From: Anisus vortex
Lineage: Eukaryota; Mollusca; Gastropoda; Planorbidae
Assembly (NCBI GenBank): GCA_949126835.1
Contig: OX421497.1
Coordinates: 7,220,191-7,284,190, forward strand
Length of the DNA: 64,000 nucleotides
Direction of reading: 5' to 3'
Part shown: one piece after another, positions 43,601 to 55,600 of the stretch
How positions within the stretch are numbered: position 1 is the first letter of the stretch
Layout of the letters: every line of letters starts with the position of its first letter
Program-made: the position numbers and the translations under genes
Notes under the pieces: model-generated
Databases searched by the model: none
What the model was told of the DNA's origin: nothing
The model's input: the letters and a program-made list of their open reading frames with translations, nothing else

Positions 43601-46600
43601 AATTTTTACATTTGGGGGTGTTAACATTGTGAATGCTTAGCATTATGTAAAAAAAAAAAGTTTACTACCGCGACTTACTGCATTACATAACACGTGACTT
43701 ACTGCTTTACGTAACACGTGACTTACTGCTTTACATAAGCACGTGACTTACTTCTTTACAGAATGATATCAGCTGGAAGCCGTACGTCTTGTGCGTGAAC
43801 CTCGGCTGCCTGGTCAGGATGGCCGTCACGATCTTAAAACTGTTGCTCTCTTTGAATGGTTCCTTTAATAATAAACACAAGTCGTAAAGCTTCTATTATG
43901 GTCCTATCCTGGTGCTATTATAAATTATAAATTGTTTCAAGCAACGGAACGCATTAACATCATCGTTTCTTATGAATTTGGGAAAATAATCGATTCCTTT
44001 TCATCCGAAAACCGGAAACAAAAACTGACAATATATTTAAGAGGAAGTCACAAAGAGGGTTTTTATGGTAGAAATTGGTTTATCCTATCTTATATATTAC
44101 AGACGCTCCTTCTATAAAGAAGATCATTGCGTCCTACGCTCTTCCGTGGTCCAAGTCTAGTCTTGCATTTGCAGTAATGTTCCATTTGTTGTCATTTTTA
44201 ATGCCCAAATGTAAAGTTTATTTTCTTAAGATCATGTCTGTTGGGTAATAGTTAGATCATGATGACCTGCCCATTGGAGTTTTGCTGTGACCCCTGGACT
44301 GAGGTTACTGAGTCCTTTTGTGTGTTGGTCTAACGTCCCCCCCCCCTTCCCCATTAGTCGGATGTTGTGACATGCCCGACTGGTTTTGAGTGATAGAGAC
44401 ACGAGATTGTGTTGACAGCTTTGGTTTGAAGAAGTTTGTGTTTGTAATCGCGTGTACTTATTAAAGTTTCTGTGTAGTTCATTTGATTATTAACGATTGT
44501 TGTCGTTGATAAGCAAGTTCCTCAATTGACTTCTAATGCTGTATGGACACTTAAAAGGACTACCCTCTCTAGACGACGAACATGATACTGTTCATGGGGC
44601 AAAGAAAGCAGTGTCCACAAGTTTCCTCGACCATTCAATGGGATTGTGTGGTAAGTACGAATTTTGTGGGTTAAACACCAGAGCTGCGTTTATACAGTTT
44701 GACCCGGTTTAAACAAAAACAAACTTGATTTTTGACCATGATTCGAACTCGGCATTGCCAATAAAGCTACCAGAGCGCACTATCCCTAGACCACAGGTCA
44801 CCATTTTCGAGTAACTTAGGGGTCATCCATAAATTACATAGACAAAAAAAAAGGTATTTCTAAAACGTAGGAAATAACTTTTCTGCCTCTCAGCTTGCCC
44901 TATTAAAAATTAATATCTTTAGCCAAAGTCAAAGGCTTTTGTTGTACTATACATAGTTTTTCAATATCTTGTTTGCTCACGTTGAAATAAAATAAAGAAA
45001 CACAATAGAGTGACTATTCTTCCCGAGTTGCATTCGGGCATGGAATGGGTTGCCTGAACAAAACCAAGAGCACCAGTAACTTAACATAATTTAAAACATT
45101 AAAAAAGATGCAAGCCTAAACTCAGACCACGGATGAGCGTAGGACGCAATAATCTTCTTGATAGGAGGAGCGTTTCTAATATATAAGATAATATAATACT
45201 ATAGAGTATAGAGACTATTAAAAATTAAATTAAAATAGTGTTCATTATTGTTCCTTTTTATTTACTAAAAGTAAACTACATCATACCTGTCCGTAAAGTA
45301 AACAGTAAATGATTGACCCCAGAGACCACCAGTCCATCGACTTCGTGTAGTTACCATTCTTTATTACCTATAGGGAAAAACGTTTTGTTCTTTAGAATGT
45401 TTAGGCTGCTTTCTTAATTAGAATTTAAAAAACCCCTTAAAATAAAAAAACGTTTTCCATACACATCTTCGCAATGCATTTGTCTTAGCATGTTTTGTTT
45501 AAAATGTGTGAAAAATGTACCTTAAAACTACATTTCTCCATTGAAAAACAGAAACATACAAACTAAAGCAAAGTTTATGTAAAGTATTTTACAATGCGCA
45601 CTATTAAGTGTAATGAAAAAAAAAAACATTGATTTTGTGGGCTGGGGGGAAAAAGGCGTTTGAACTAAACATTTGAAATAATGTGTTCTCGTTGGTAACA
45701 CGTCTATGAGCCTGGTTTCAGATTGATGTCGGGAAGTCGGTCAGTCAGCCTTCCCAATATTTCGTAACAGCCCCACGGTATATAGCGGATTAACAAAGAT
45801 AACGCAACCCCTGTTTTGTTTGCTTACCTCCGGTGCCAGGTTGAAAATTGGCACCGTGTCTTGGTTTCGTTCAGCTACGGGAGTACCGGACACGTCTGCA
45901 AGTGAAAAGTCGGAAATGAAAGTGTGGCCCTCCTGGTCAAGCATGACAGTATCTGGATTTAAATTCCTGGTTAAAAAAAAGCAAAACAAAAAAAAACGTT
46001 GAGAAATTATAAAGTACATATCACACTTATTTAACCAGAAATGCGTATTTATAGTTTAGATTTATGATATAATGTGTTTACTAAAATCATGAAATAAAAC
46101 GAGTTATGACACTTGCAGCCAGCCAAAATAGGCTCTATACGCTGTAACATTTTTGGAAGAATAAAAAAAACAAGAAACTAGCAATAATACATCTATAGCC
46201 ATCGCGGTCAACGGAAGCAGTATGGTGGGGGGGGGGGCGGATTTCAATCTGATTTTGTGTGGGAACGTAGACTCGATTTAGAGTAAGAGCTTAGAGCTCT
46301 GGAGTAGAGCATTCTTGTCCGGACCTGGGACTGGCAATTAGAGTTTTTCGATTTTAAAAAAACAACAACAGTTACCATAATTTTGTTATTGTTTCTTTTT
46401 GTTGTGTGTGATTATTCTATTCTACGCACATGGGTGATTTGAGTCCAGTCCTGAAATTCTATTAGTTTTTGTTTAATGATGTTAAATTAATGGTTTTCCT
46501 GATTTAATCAGGCAACCCATTCTATGTCCGGATGCCACTCGGGCAGAAAGAGTACTCGAAGTGTTGTTTATACATCCATAGGCCATTATATCTGTTATAC

Positions 46601-49600
46601 ATTTACGGGTAGGACAGTAAATACGATAACAAATTTTAATGATAGAGAGTCAGAAAGAAAATGTAAATATTTAAATATACCCCAGGTCAGGGTTCGGCAA
46701 CCTTTTCATAATAGTGTGCCAAAGTGGGATTTCTAATTCATTCAGCGTGCCAACATCCTGCTTTAGCACACAATTCCTTGTAGAAGAGACTTGAGTAGCC
46801 TTTTTGGGGGGCATCTGCGTGCCTTTGAAAATATTGCTCTGCGTGCCAAGTCTGCTCAAGGTCAAAGATTTTCTTTGGTCACTCTTGAAGTTCTAATATT
46901 TGACAACAATAGTCATTGAGTTCTTATATTTTTCTGGAGCTTGGGGAGTGAATAGAGCTGACTGGTGTTGTAGCTGGGGGCAGAAATCCAGCTATCCGTA
47001 CCGCCCCCCCCCCCACCCTTTTCCTCCCCACCACCTCTCTACGGTCCACAACTCCTCTAAAAAAAAACAGAATTGAAATAAATGGCCATTACCGCGCACC
47101 GTACTTTTTTTTTTTTAAAGCTACTTTGTAAGGAAATTAAGAAATGACCATGACATTTTCTCTCCCCCCCCCCCCCAACCCTCCCAACCCCCACAAATGT
47201 CCTCCCCATCACCTCTCTAAAAAAAAGCCCACAACCCTGGAAGAAAAAGAATTTAAATAAATGGCCAATACCGCGCACCGTACTTTTTTTTTTCAAGTTT
47301 ACTTCGTTAAGTAAATTAAGAAATGACAACATCAGTCAACATGACATGCCCACGAGTAGTATGTCGTAATGGTCTTTGGGTTTTGAAAACATTAAAATGT
47401 GTAGGCTACATTGTGTTTGTGTCTACCTGCATTTAAAAATTATTTTTTTCTTCTGTGTAAGCCTACCGTCAGCCCAGTTTTAAAACAATACACACACACA
47501 AATATGTGGTCTCCCCCCCCCCCCCCCCCCCACAAACCAAACCCCCTCTCCTCCCGAAACGTCAGTTTTGTCTTCACACACAAAATTAATTGCACATGAA
47601 TAGCTAAATTGTTGTTTTTTTTTGTTTTTTTTTGGGGGGGGGGGATCAAGAGGTCATTCAGACAATGTGCGACTCCTAGGTAGTTTTTGCGGTGCTCGGT
47701 AAATTCGGCAACGGTAAATTTGGCAAACTTAAAATATCCACTGTTGTTCTAGTGATAGGATTAAACTCTTGTCTACCAAATGAAGTTCATGTCTTGATAC
47801 AAGGTTGTCTCTGTGGAAGATTAGGTTAATATTATGGGGTCCCTTAAGTAAAGTATTAGGGACACTTGCAAAAAACCTTTTTGTATTAAAATTTACTTGT
47901 ATAAAAGACTAATTTTAAACAGAAACGCTATGCAAGATTAGCTTATGAAAAAGCTCTGTGTGTGTGTGTGTGTGTGTGTCCTTGACTGTCGGTGTTGTAG
48001 AAAAGTGGGATAGGGTTATGTTGGCAATATTATGTTTACGTAAAAAAAAGGCGTTTGAAATGTTTGGGATCTGTCTGCTTTGTTATTCAAGACGACAGGC
48101 TCACCGTAAGATGATGTCATGTTCATGGAGGTAGATGAGTGCGTGCACCAACTCCATAACGTAGAACCTGTGGAACAAGATTGTGATGATGAGAGTCGTA
48201 CATCTATGTCAAATAAAAAATACACACACGCATACTCATATACACATAAACATACACACATAAGCGCGCAAAGACATAACTGCAATCCAGTTTACCTAGC
48301 CTGGTGTTGCAAAACCTAAGTAAACTCTTTTCTTTTGAAGAAACAAGAAAAATTAATCTCAGCAGCTCTCAAACAATCATTCTCCAGATATCATTTATTA
48401 AGTAATAATAATAATGATAGTATATATAGCGCTACTATCCATGCTATTAAATGTAGCATGCTCATTGCGCTCTTTGAATAAATTGCAGTGGCAGTTGTAT
48501 TGGTATATAAGACACACAGCCGCTAGCCAAAGAGAAAGGTCAATAAGCTCTTTTTAAAAGATTGTTTTGTCTCAGCTGATGGAAGCTGCTCCATATAGAA
48601 GGCGCCACAGATTCAATTGAGTGCATTCCAAGGTACTCCTTTCAAACGTGTCCAGCCACACTGGGAATTTTAAGGAGTGAATTTGATGAAGAGCGCATTT
48701 CCCTTGATGGCGCGTGCTTTCAGATAAGTTTTTTTGAAGGTAGGAAGGAGTGCCATTTACATAAGTAAAGTATAGAATCAGGCTTGTAAGGCAGCGTTTT
48801 CAAGTTTCCCTAGGTAAGAAATGTGGTTTTGGCCAGCATAATGTTCAGCCAATTTGACTTTGCCTTAACTATGACACTCAGGGACACTCTCATAAGACCA
48901 GGAAACAATTCTTAGGCCATCACCAGGATTCGAACCCAGGTCCTTCGGTACGCTAGCTGAGCGCGCTGTCGCTAGGCCAGCGGGCTACCATATGAAAATA
49001 TTAACAGCTGACAATTTATTTTGTTCCCAAGTCGTGGAAAACATTCTAGGGATGGTCTAGATACAGATCAATTATTAGGTAATATGTAACAAAAAAATAA
49101 ACAACGGAAAGAGAGAAAAAAAAATGAAAAAAAATGAAAAGAAACAACAGAACAAGTAAAATTGAACAAAAGAAATAGTTGCAGAAAAAAAAAACATTAT
49201 TTAAAAAAGGTCTAAAACAAAATACTAACGGGAAAATTAAGGACAGAATCTGTTTTTTTTATTTGCTGTGTGTGTGTTCTGTTGCCGACGAGCAAAAAAT
49301 ATAAGGGATTAAAGCTAGTTATTTTGTCCATGTTCATCTGGTTAATTAAAAAAATAAATCGATAAGTTGTTTGATGGATGAGTACAGATATTATAAATAT
49401 ATAGATAAAAGAATAAAAATATGTATATATTGTTGTATATATATTTATATAGATAGATTAGATAGATAGGCAGGCAGATAAATAAATTGATACTTTAAAA
49501 ATTTGCTTATTTGTCTGTGTCCACACATCCTCCCTACTTTTTAAACAATTACTTTTGTATCTGGTGGAGACGTGGGGGAGAGGGAGGATTGTTTTCATCG

Positions 49601-52600
49601 CTAACTAAACGTTAAAAAAACACAAAACTGTCTCAGCTTACATCACATTGTTGACACTCTGTTCCCCCCGCGTCCTGATGACGTAGCGCAGAGTGCATCG
49701 GCCGCTGTAAGGCGTCACAAGATAATAGGCTGACTGGGCGAATAAGGAGACAAAGAATTAGATCTACTGGGGAGCACGCATTACATATAGACCAGGGGAT
49801 CGGCAACCTACGGCGCGCGTGTCAGACTCAAAACGAAGAGCGATTTTTGGTTTCGACGGCTCGCGGAAGACACCCCTAAAAAAGACAATTCAAGTCTCGT
49901 CTACAAGAAAAGAGTGGGATGACTTTTAGTTTTTAGTTTGGCACGCTGAATGAATTAGAAATCCTAATTGAGCACACTATTATCAGAAAGGTTGCCGACT
50001 CCTGATATACACATAGGGCTCCAAGTTCCTATTACGTCTTTTGTGTGTGTGTGCTTTGTTTTAGATTTTGGTGTTTTTGTTTGCTTTGTTAGTTTGACTT
50101 GTGTAGGGTTGTGTGAGGTTGTGTGAGGATGTGTGATGATGGTGCAGAGCTGGGGATAAACAACCGATAGGCGTAAGTCGCCGAAAACTTCAAAAGTCTC
50201 GACATTAATTTTTTTTTTTAAACATAAATTGCCAGCCAAAGAGAAATCAAAGACGCAGGGAATACGCATTTGCTTCGGTCGAAAAAGGGCTCTGCTTGGC
50301 CAAAGACAAGTGAAATTGTTTGAAACGTTTTGCTAGGAAATTAGTCTGATCACTCATACGATTTCTTTGCATTTCGACACCAAAGAAACGGGCGGTTTAT
50401 GCTTCACTAGTCCATAGCCCTAACGGTGTGCCTACACTATCATCATCATCAGACCCGTGACTTAAGTCGTTGGGGATGCTTCGACGGTGCGCGTGACCAG
50501 ATTTCTTCATTTGTCACTGTTAGACGCCGTTTGCCTTAGATATCTTTAGATTAAACTCCGGTAAACTATAATATAGAAGAACAATTTACCGGTGTTTGAA
50601 ATGCCTGGATGAGCTGTAGGAAGAACGGCCTCTCCCTGGTCCTGGAATAGCAGCGGAGCTCCATGTCGATGATCTCTTTTGGCGTGGAATGCTTCCTGGT
50701 GCTCTTCACCCAAAGCCAGCCATCTTCTTGGTGCCTCCATCTCGCTAAGTACCACTGGAACAATAGAGGAGTCAGGCATTGATAATATATTTGTTGTTAA
50801 AATTGGGGAGGGGGGGGGATTAACCCAATAGGGGACTGGACAATGGCGCTAAGGTTCATATAAGTGTCAGGAATATGGTTGCATTCTTTCTCAGTGAGTG
50901 TATAAGTGAGGATTTTAGATTATAATGTTCACCTTGGTAACTTTTCCAGAAATTTCACCGACTAGTTTTATGTGTTATGGCTTTAAAGATTACGGCGGTC
51001 TTGCGGTAGTGCGCTCGGAGGGCCTTTACCAAAGGTCTTGAGTTCACATCCAGGATAAACGAAAGCTGTTGTTGTTTCTTTTTTTTTTTGTACCAGGACT
51101 GGAGAATGTTCACGAGTCTACCGCGTTCTAACTGATATCAGACATTTAGTTATTTTGGGGAAAACGTATAAGCGGTTGGGCATTGTTCTTGCCACACAAT
51201 CACACTGTATAGTGAAACTGAGGTGAACGCTGCTGCAACTAGTCCTATGAACAAACGTGATCTGAGAGGGATACTTTTCTACTTTACCTTCTTATCAAAA
51301 CCAGCCAACGTAAGTAAAGTAAATAGCTACACATCTAATATCTAAATGAGGGTTCGGTGGCCGTGCGGAAGCGCGTGTTCGGTTGGGCGTACCGAAGGTT
51401 CTGGGCTCGAATCGAGTCTACCCTGCCCTGATGGTTACCTGACATTTGGTTGGGGTAAAGTAAAGGCGGCTGTGCATAGTGATGGCCACACAATCAGCCA
51501 GTATGTCGTGGCCACAGAAAACGGTGAACGCTGCTTCACCGGACCTATGGGTCAATTTGGTCTGACGGGATACTTTACTTTACTAATATCTACAGGAGTA
51601 TTTACTTTGAGCTCACCGAGTACAGTGCCTGGAACCCCTTGTTAAGGAATGGGGTAGGCCGGGGTCAGAGTCGTCCGAAACCTAACCTTTTATTGTCTCC
51701 AAGTGAACTGTTCAAAGAAAAACTGGTTAACTTGTTTATTTTTAACCCCAAACCACCAGGCAGACAATTTGGTGTCACTTACCATCGAGTCTTTGCGGAC
51801 GCTCAATATCTTAGCAAAGAACATAACATCTTTGGCGTGCAACACTTGGTCTGTGTTTTTCAGTGTAAGATCAGGACCCGGCTGCAGTTGGTGCTTCTGC
51901 TATATATATTTTAAAAAAGAATTCCCATAAAGTGTATCTAAAGTTATTTTATACTTGAGTAAAATTATTTAAAAAAAATACAAGAGAAATATATTATTTA
52001 TTTCACTAAAAGGAAATTTAATTACTTAATATATTTTGTAATTTCATTTTTTAAGTATACAAATAATAGCACACCACATACACAAAATGACCAGGTCAGA
52101 TATGGCATTTCATAGCCCGCTTGAAACTTATCCGGGTCACTGCTATATCTGCAAGGGTTAAAAAGGAAACATCTCATTAAATTCGTCGCCCAATAACTCA
52201 CACAAATAAAGTAATTACACTTTGTTCGACAAATTGTCAATGATTTGGAAGCAAAACAACTTGTTATTGTACGAGTATAATTGATTCTTTTTATCTTGTC
52301 AAATTCATACCGTCATTATTATTATTTTTTTTAAATTATCTTTGAACTGTTTGACACTATTCAATGTCTTCCACCAGTATCTCTGGATGTTTCACCACAT
52401 CACAAATTCAAATAGCACAAAAAGAAAACGCTTTCCCTTTAAATACCGCAGGTTTTTAATATAAATATTTGCTGACTTTGCATATTTTACCTTTTCTTTG
52501 TTTATTTATGACGTCGATATGACGTCCTCGGCATTTAAGTGTACGGAAATGATGACATCGATGTGACGTCCTCGGTATTGAAGGGGTTTAATGGATTACG

Positions 52601-55600
52601 ACGATTGAAACCCACGGGTAATGGTGTTGAATTGGATAACGTGTACAATCCCGGTGACTTACCCTAGTCTGGAGAAGAGTTCCTTCCGGTTGGCCGTCTG
52701 TGTCATGAAAGATTTGGCTCCGTAGTCAACAGTTTCTGACTTCACCTGCAAGGAAAACAAACGGACATTATCCAATGACAAATTACAAATTACATATTTA
52801 TATAGAGCTATTCATATCAAAGTCTTTGAATGCGCTTTACATATACCATCTGTTATTAAAATAAATCGAAAAAGTGTGTCTTTAATTTTGTTTTTAAAAT
52901 GTCTATATTGTCAGCATGTTTAATTGTGTTCGGAAGTTCATTATTTCACCACTGAGGAGCTACGACGCTGTAGGAGCGAGCTGAAAATGTTTCTCTTTTC
53001 ACGCTCGACACCTTGAGCTGTAGATGGATTTTGTTTGAACGCAGTCCTCTTTTCTCTGATGTGTGTAGCTCGACCATGGATCTAATGGGACACCAATTAC
53101 GTGTGTTTAACACGAACTTATCTTTTGTTGTTTCTTGTGTGTAGTTGATCACAAAGATGCACACTGAAATTATCCCGTATCGTGTGTTTAATATAAAGAA
53201 TATACTAAAGATGGACAGAAAAATGAAATATAATCAACAATAATGATTAGGCTGAACATTTTAGGTGGTTGGGCTTTTAGCCACACGTCTCTCACCGTGG
53301 ACATGCACGTGAAGCACTTTTGGATCTTTCTGTAGGCAAGTATAGGCTGTGGGCAGCAGCACATGCAACCATGGGGGTCTTTGTTTTCGCTTGTGTCATC
53401 CTGTAAAGATTGTGTTTATGCTTTGTAAAAATCTCTAAAACTTTTGAAAGGTTGTGTTGGGGAATTATCTTATCTTATATATTACAGACGCTCCTTCTAT
53501 TAAAGAAGATTATTGCGTCATACGCTCATCCGTGGTCCGAGTCTAGTCTTGCATCTTTATTAATGTTTTAAATGATGTTAAGTTACTGGTTTTCCTGGAT
53601 CAGGTAACCCATTCCATGCCCGATTGCCACTCGGGAAGAAAGAGTACTTATATGCATTTGTTCTCGCATAAGGGATAAGGAAAGTGTTTTTGTCTTTAAG
53701 TTTATATGAGCATTGCTGACTTTGATTTCTAAATTAGAGTTTGATGCCTTATGTATAATTACTACTTTACTCTACAGATTTGCAAGGCTTCGAACGCCTT
53801 TTAACACATTATTTCCTATTTCCACCAAGTGTCTTGTACTTTTATTAAAGTGTTAAAGATATTTTTAAGTTATCGTCTTATGTGTTTCCTAATAACTTCA
53901 AGTAACCCACTCATAGCCTAACTGCCAAAATAAAGTGTTAAAGATATTTTTAAGTTATCGTTTTTTTTTTGTTTTCCTTTAAGTCACTTTAAGTAACCCA
54001 TTCCAAGTCTAACTACAGATCTCAGAGAAAGAGAGCTTATACGAATAAGTACTTGACTCCATTTGGTTAACTATGATATAACACTGTTTACCTTTTTTTT
54101 CTTCTTTTTTGTTTAGGATTAACCCCAAGTATGCAAACATCCAATTTAAAGGCCTACGTGTGTGTAGTTCAAGTTATTCAAAGTAGTTTTCTAAGAGAGG
54201 GCACACATGATCGAAACAAGATTTTTATCTGCCATACTTTGGGACCCAGCTCATCGAAAATGCCCCAAACAAAGTCAGGCTTATAATATTGATTTGTTTC
54301 CGATGCAAATTTCAATGGTATTTAAACGAAATGTTGTGACGGTTTTACTTTCCCAGATCACGGCACACCTCTGAGGGCCCCCTCACCCCTCCCGGCTAAT
54401 AATCCTTTACATGCGGCTTTACTTTTAAAGAGAGAGAGAGAGAGAGGAGGAGGGGAGAGTGAGAGATAAAGAGATAAATAAATAGGTAGATACGTAGAAA
54501 AGTAAATAGGGAGATTGGTAGATTGGTAGATAGGTAGGCCTAGATACGTAGATTGGTAGATGTGACGATAGATAAGTAGGTATGTAAATAGGTGGATAGA
54601 TAATAAGGTAGATGGGTAGATAGAGAGACAGACAGACAGACCGATATATAGATAGATTGATCGATCGATAGATAGATAGATAGACAGACCGATAGATAGA
54701 TAGATGTAGATAGATAGATAGATAGACAGACCGATAGATAGATAGATGTAGATAGATAGATAGATAGACAGACCGATAGATAGATAGATGTAGATAGATA
54801 GATAGATAGACAGACCGATAGATAGATAGGTGTAGATAGATAGATAGACAGACAGACCGATATATAGATAGATAGATAGATAGATAGATAGACCGATAGA
54901 TAGATAGATAAATAGATAGATAGACAGACAGAGAGACCGATAGATAGATAGATCGATCGATAGATAGATAGATAGATAGACAGACCGATAGATAGATAGA
55001 TGTAGATAGATAGATAGACAGACAGACCGATAGATAGATAGATAGACAGACAGAGAGACCGATAGATAGATAGATAGATAGACCGATAGATAGATAGATA
55101 GACAGACAGACAGAGAGACCGATAGATAGATAGATCGATCGATATATAGATAGATAGATAGACAGACCGATAGATAGATAGATGTAGATAGATAGATAGA
55201 TAGATAGACAGACCGATAGATATATATATATATATATATATATAGATAGATAGATAGATAGATAGATAGACCGATATATAGACAGACAGACTGATAGATA
55301 GATAGATAGATATATATATAGATAGACAGATAGACAGATAGACAGATAGACAGATAGACAGATAGACAGATAGACAGATAGACAGATAGACAGATAGACA
55401 GATAGACAGATAGACAGATAGACAGATAGACAGATAGACAGACAGAGAGACCGATAGATTGATAGACAGAAAGACAGACAGAAAGACAGAAAGACAGACA
55501 GACAGACAGGCAGGTAGATAGAAAGATAAACGCCCAAAGGCTTCATTAAAAGTATTTCAAAGGCTTACCGTCAATTGAACGTCGTCTTCAACTTTAATGT

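Noticed and set aside
44744..44811. Functional tRNA gene
   Set aside because: The acceptor and T stems have mismatches and no convincing anticodon arm forms. Kept only as a tRNA-like sequence.
54425..55546. 373-codon minus-strand ORF with YLSI/SVCLS repeats
   Set aside because: Translation of GATA/GACA microsatellite. All frames give similar low-complexity peptides.
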